NCBI GenBank assembly: GCA_003233475.1
Contig: QILU01000134.1
Span: forward strand, 1 to 5,303
Origin: Ahrensia sp.
Lineage (GTDB): Bacteria > Pseudomonadota > Alphaproteobacteria > Rhizobiales > Rhizobiaceae
Direction: 5' to 3'
DNA: 5,303 nt
The position numbers and the translations under genes are program-made. Positions within the stretch are counted from its first letter, which is position 1, and each line of letters starts with the position of its first letter. This document shows, piece after piece, positions 4,918 through 5,303 of the stretch. The notes under the pieces are model-generated. The model searched no databases and was not told where the DNA came from. It saw only the letters and a list, made by a program, of their open reading frames with translations.

Positions 4918-5303
4918 TTGATTAGATCAGCACTCATTTTTTTATTCGGATTTGGTTATTTCGTATTTTCCGATTCGATTTTGGCGAAATCGGTTAATCC
5001 CACCCTGGTGCTTGAGCGCATTATTTTGCATGACCCACAAAACCAAACAGAGGACGAAACAGGGTGGCAGGTGGAGCTGGCTTCAGATGACGAAAGCCTC
5101 GCAACGGGGTTGATGTGGCGAAAGTCGATGGCGCTGGGAAAGGGCATGCTGTTCCGGTTTGCAGAAACTCGGCCAGTATCCATGTGGATGAAGAATACGT
5201 TTATCCCGTTGGATATGGTGTTTATGACTGCCACTGGAAAAATAACCAATATCCACTATTCCGCCGTTCCCCAATCCTTAGAAGTAATCAATTCCAAGGG
5301 CCC
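4918..5303 (+). CDS. secreted DUF192 family protein, 3' end cut by window edge
   Basis: The first 128 codons of a DUF192 protein, a family of small, mostly exported proteins of unknown function. The TTG at 4918-4920 is chosen as start because GGAG ends exactly 7 nt before it and it supplies a proper signal peptide: R3, a hydrophobic core (about 5-17) and a likely cleavage after SILA at residue 23. The mature part has the family's core blocks: VELA at 52-55, TGLMWR at 63-68, KGMLFRF at 75-81, and MWMKNTFIPLDMVF at 89-102, then GKITNI and the typical Pro-Gln-Ser before the edge. An ATG search would wrongly begin at Met65, inside the domain. The gene follows the cold-shock gene in the same direction. 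I recall this pair as recurring in alphaproteobacteria but could not check. Confidence 0.88.
   Translation, partial: MIRSALIFLFGFGYFVFSDSILAKSVNPTLVLERIILHDPQNQTEDETGWQVELASDDESLATGLMWRKSMALGKGMLFRFAETRPVSMWMKNTFIPLDMVFMTATGKITNIHYSAVPQSLEVINSKG

Overview
The window looks like chromosomal DNA of a Gram-negative alphaproteobacterium, possibly of the Hyphomicrobiales type. The evidence is family-level: a glyoxalase I with the C-terminal tail ending '[15 protein letters not shown]', a lipoprotein with an M15_3-type peptidase domain, a protein with two cold-shock domains next to a DUF192 protein, and tRNA genes with encoded CCA. I could not run a database search, so the taxon is an inference. Base composition is moderate and fairly even, and nothing suggests a phage, plasmid or insertion sequence.

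Layout. Positions 1-65 are the 3' part of a tRNA-Gly(UCC) gene on the + strand. On the - strand, reading from 1508 down to 197, lies a compact sulfur-related cluster: a Crp/Fnr-family regulator (1508-894), a small DUF2892 membrane protein gene (803-574) that is broken by an exact 11-bp tandem duplication, and a single-domain rhodanese (565-197) 8 bp further on. A 13-bp palindrome sits about 41 bp upstream of the inferred start of transcription of the DUF2892-rhodanese pair, as expected for a class II activator site. A tRNA-Glu(UUC) gene follows (1797-1723, -) with a clear promoter, then a lipoprotein with a zinc D-Ala-D-Ala-peptidase-like domain (3035-1926, -) and glyoxalase I, gloA (3760-3320, -). 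A roughly 300-bp divergent region separates gloA from a cold-shock protein gene (4057-4794, +). A DUF192 secreted protein (from a TTG start at 4918, +) runs off the right edge.

How the genes work together. Regulator, DUF2892 and rhodanese form a plausible unit for handling or sensing sulfane sulfur at the membrane. E. coli YgaP carries the same two domains fused. The other genes are housekeeping genes for the cell envelope, methylglyoxal detoxification and RNA chaperoning.

I see no large undescribed system. The most notable signals are the 11-bp duplication that splits the DUF2892 gene and leaves a TGATG stop/start overlap, the operator-like palindrome, a 12-nt antisense copy of the tRNA-Gly T-arm lying exactly on that tRNA's candidate terminator, and a small hairpin overlapping the ribosome binding site of the cold-shock gene. 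Three genes use GTG or TTG starts.
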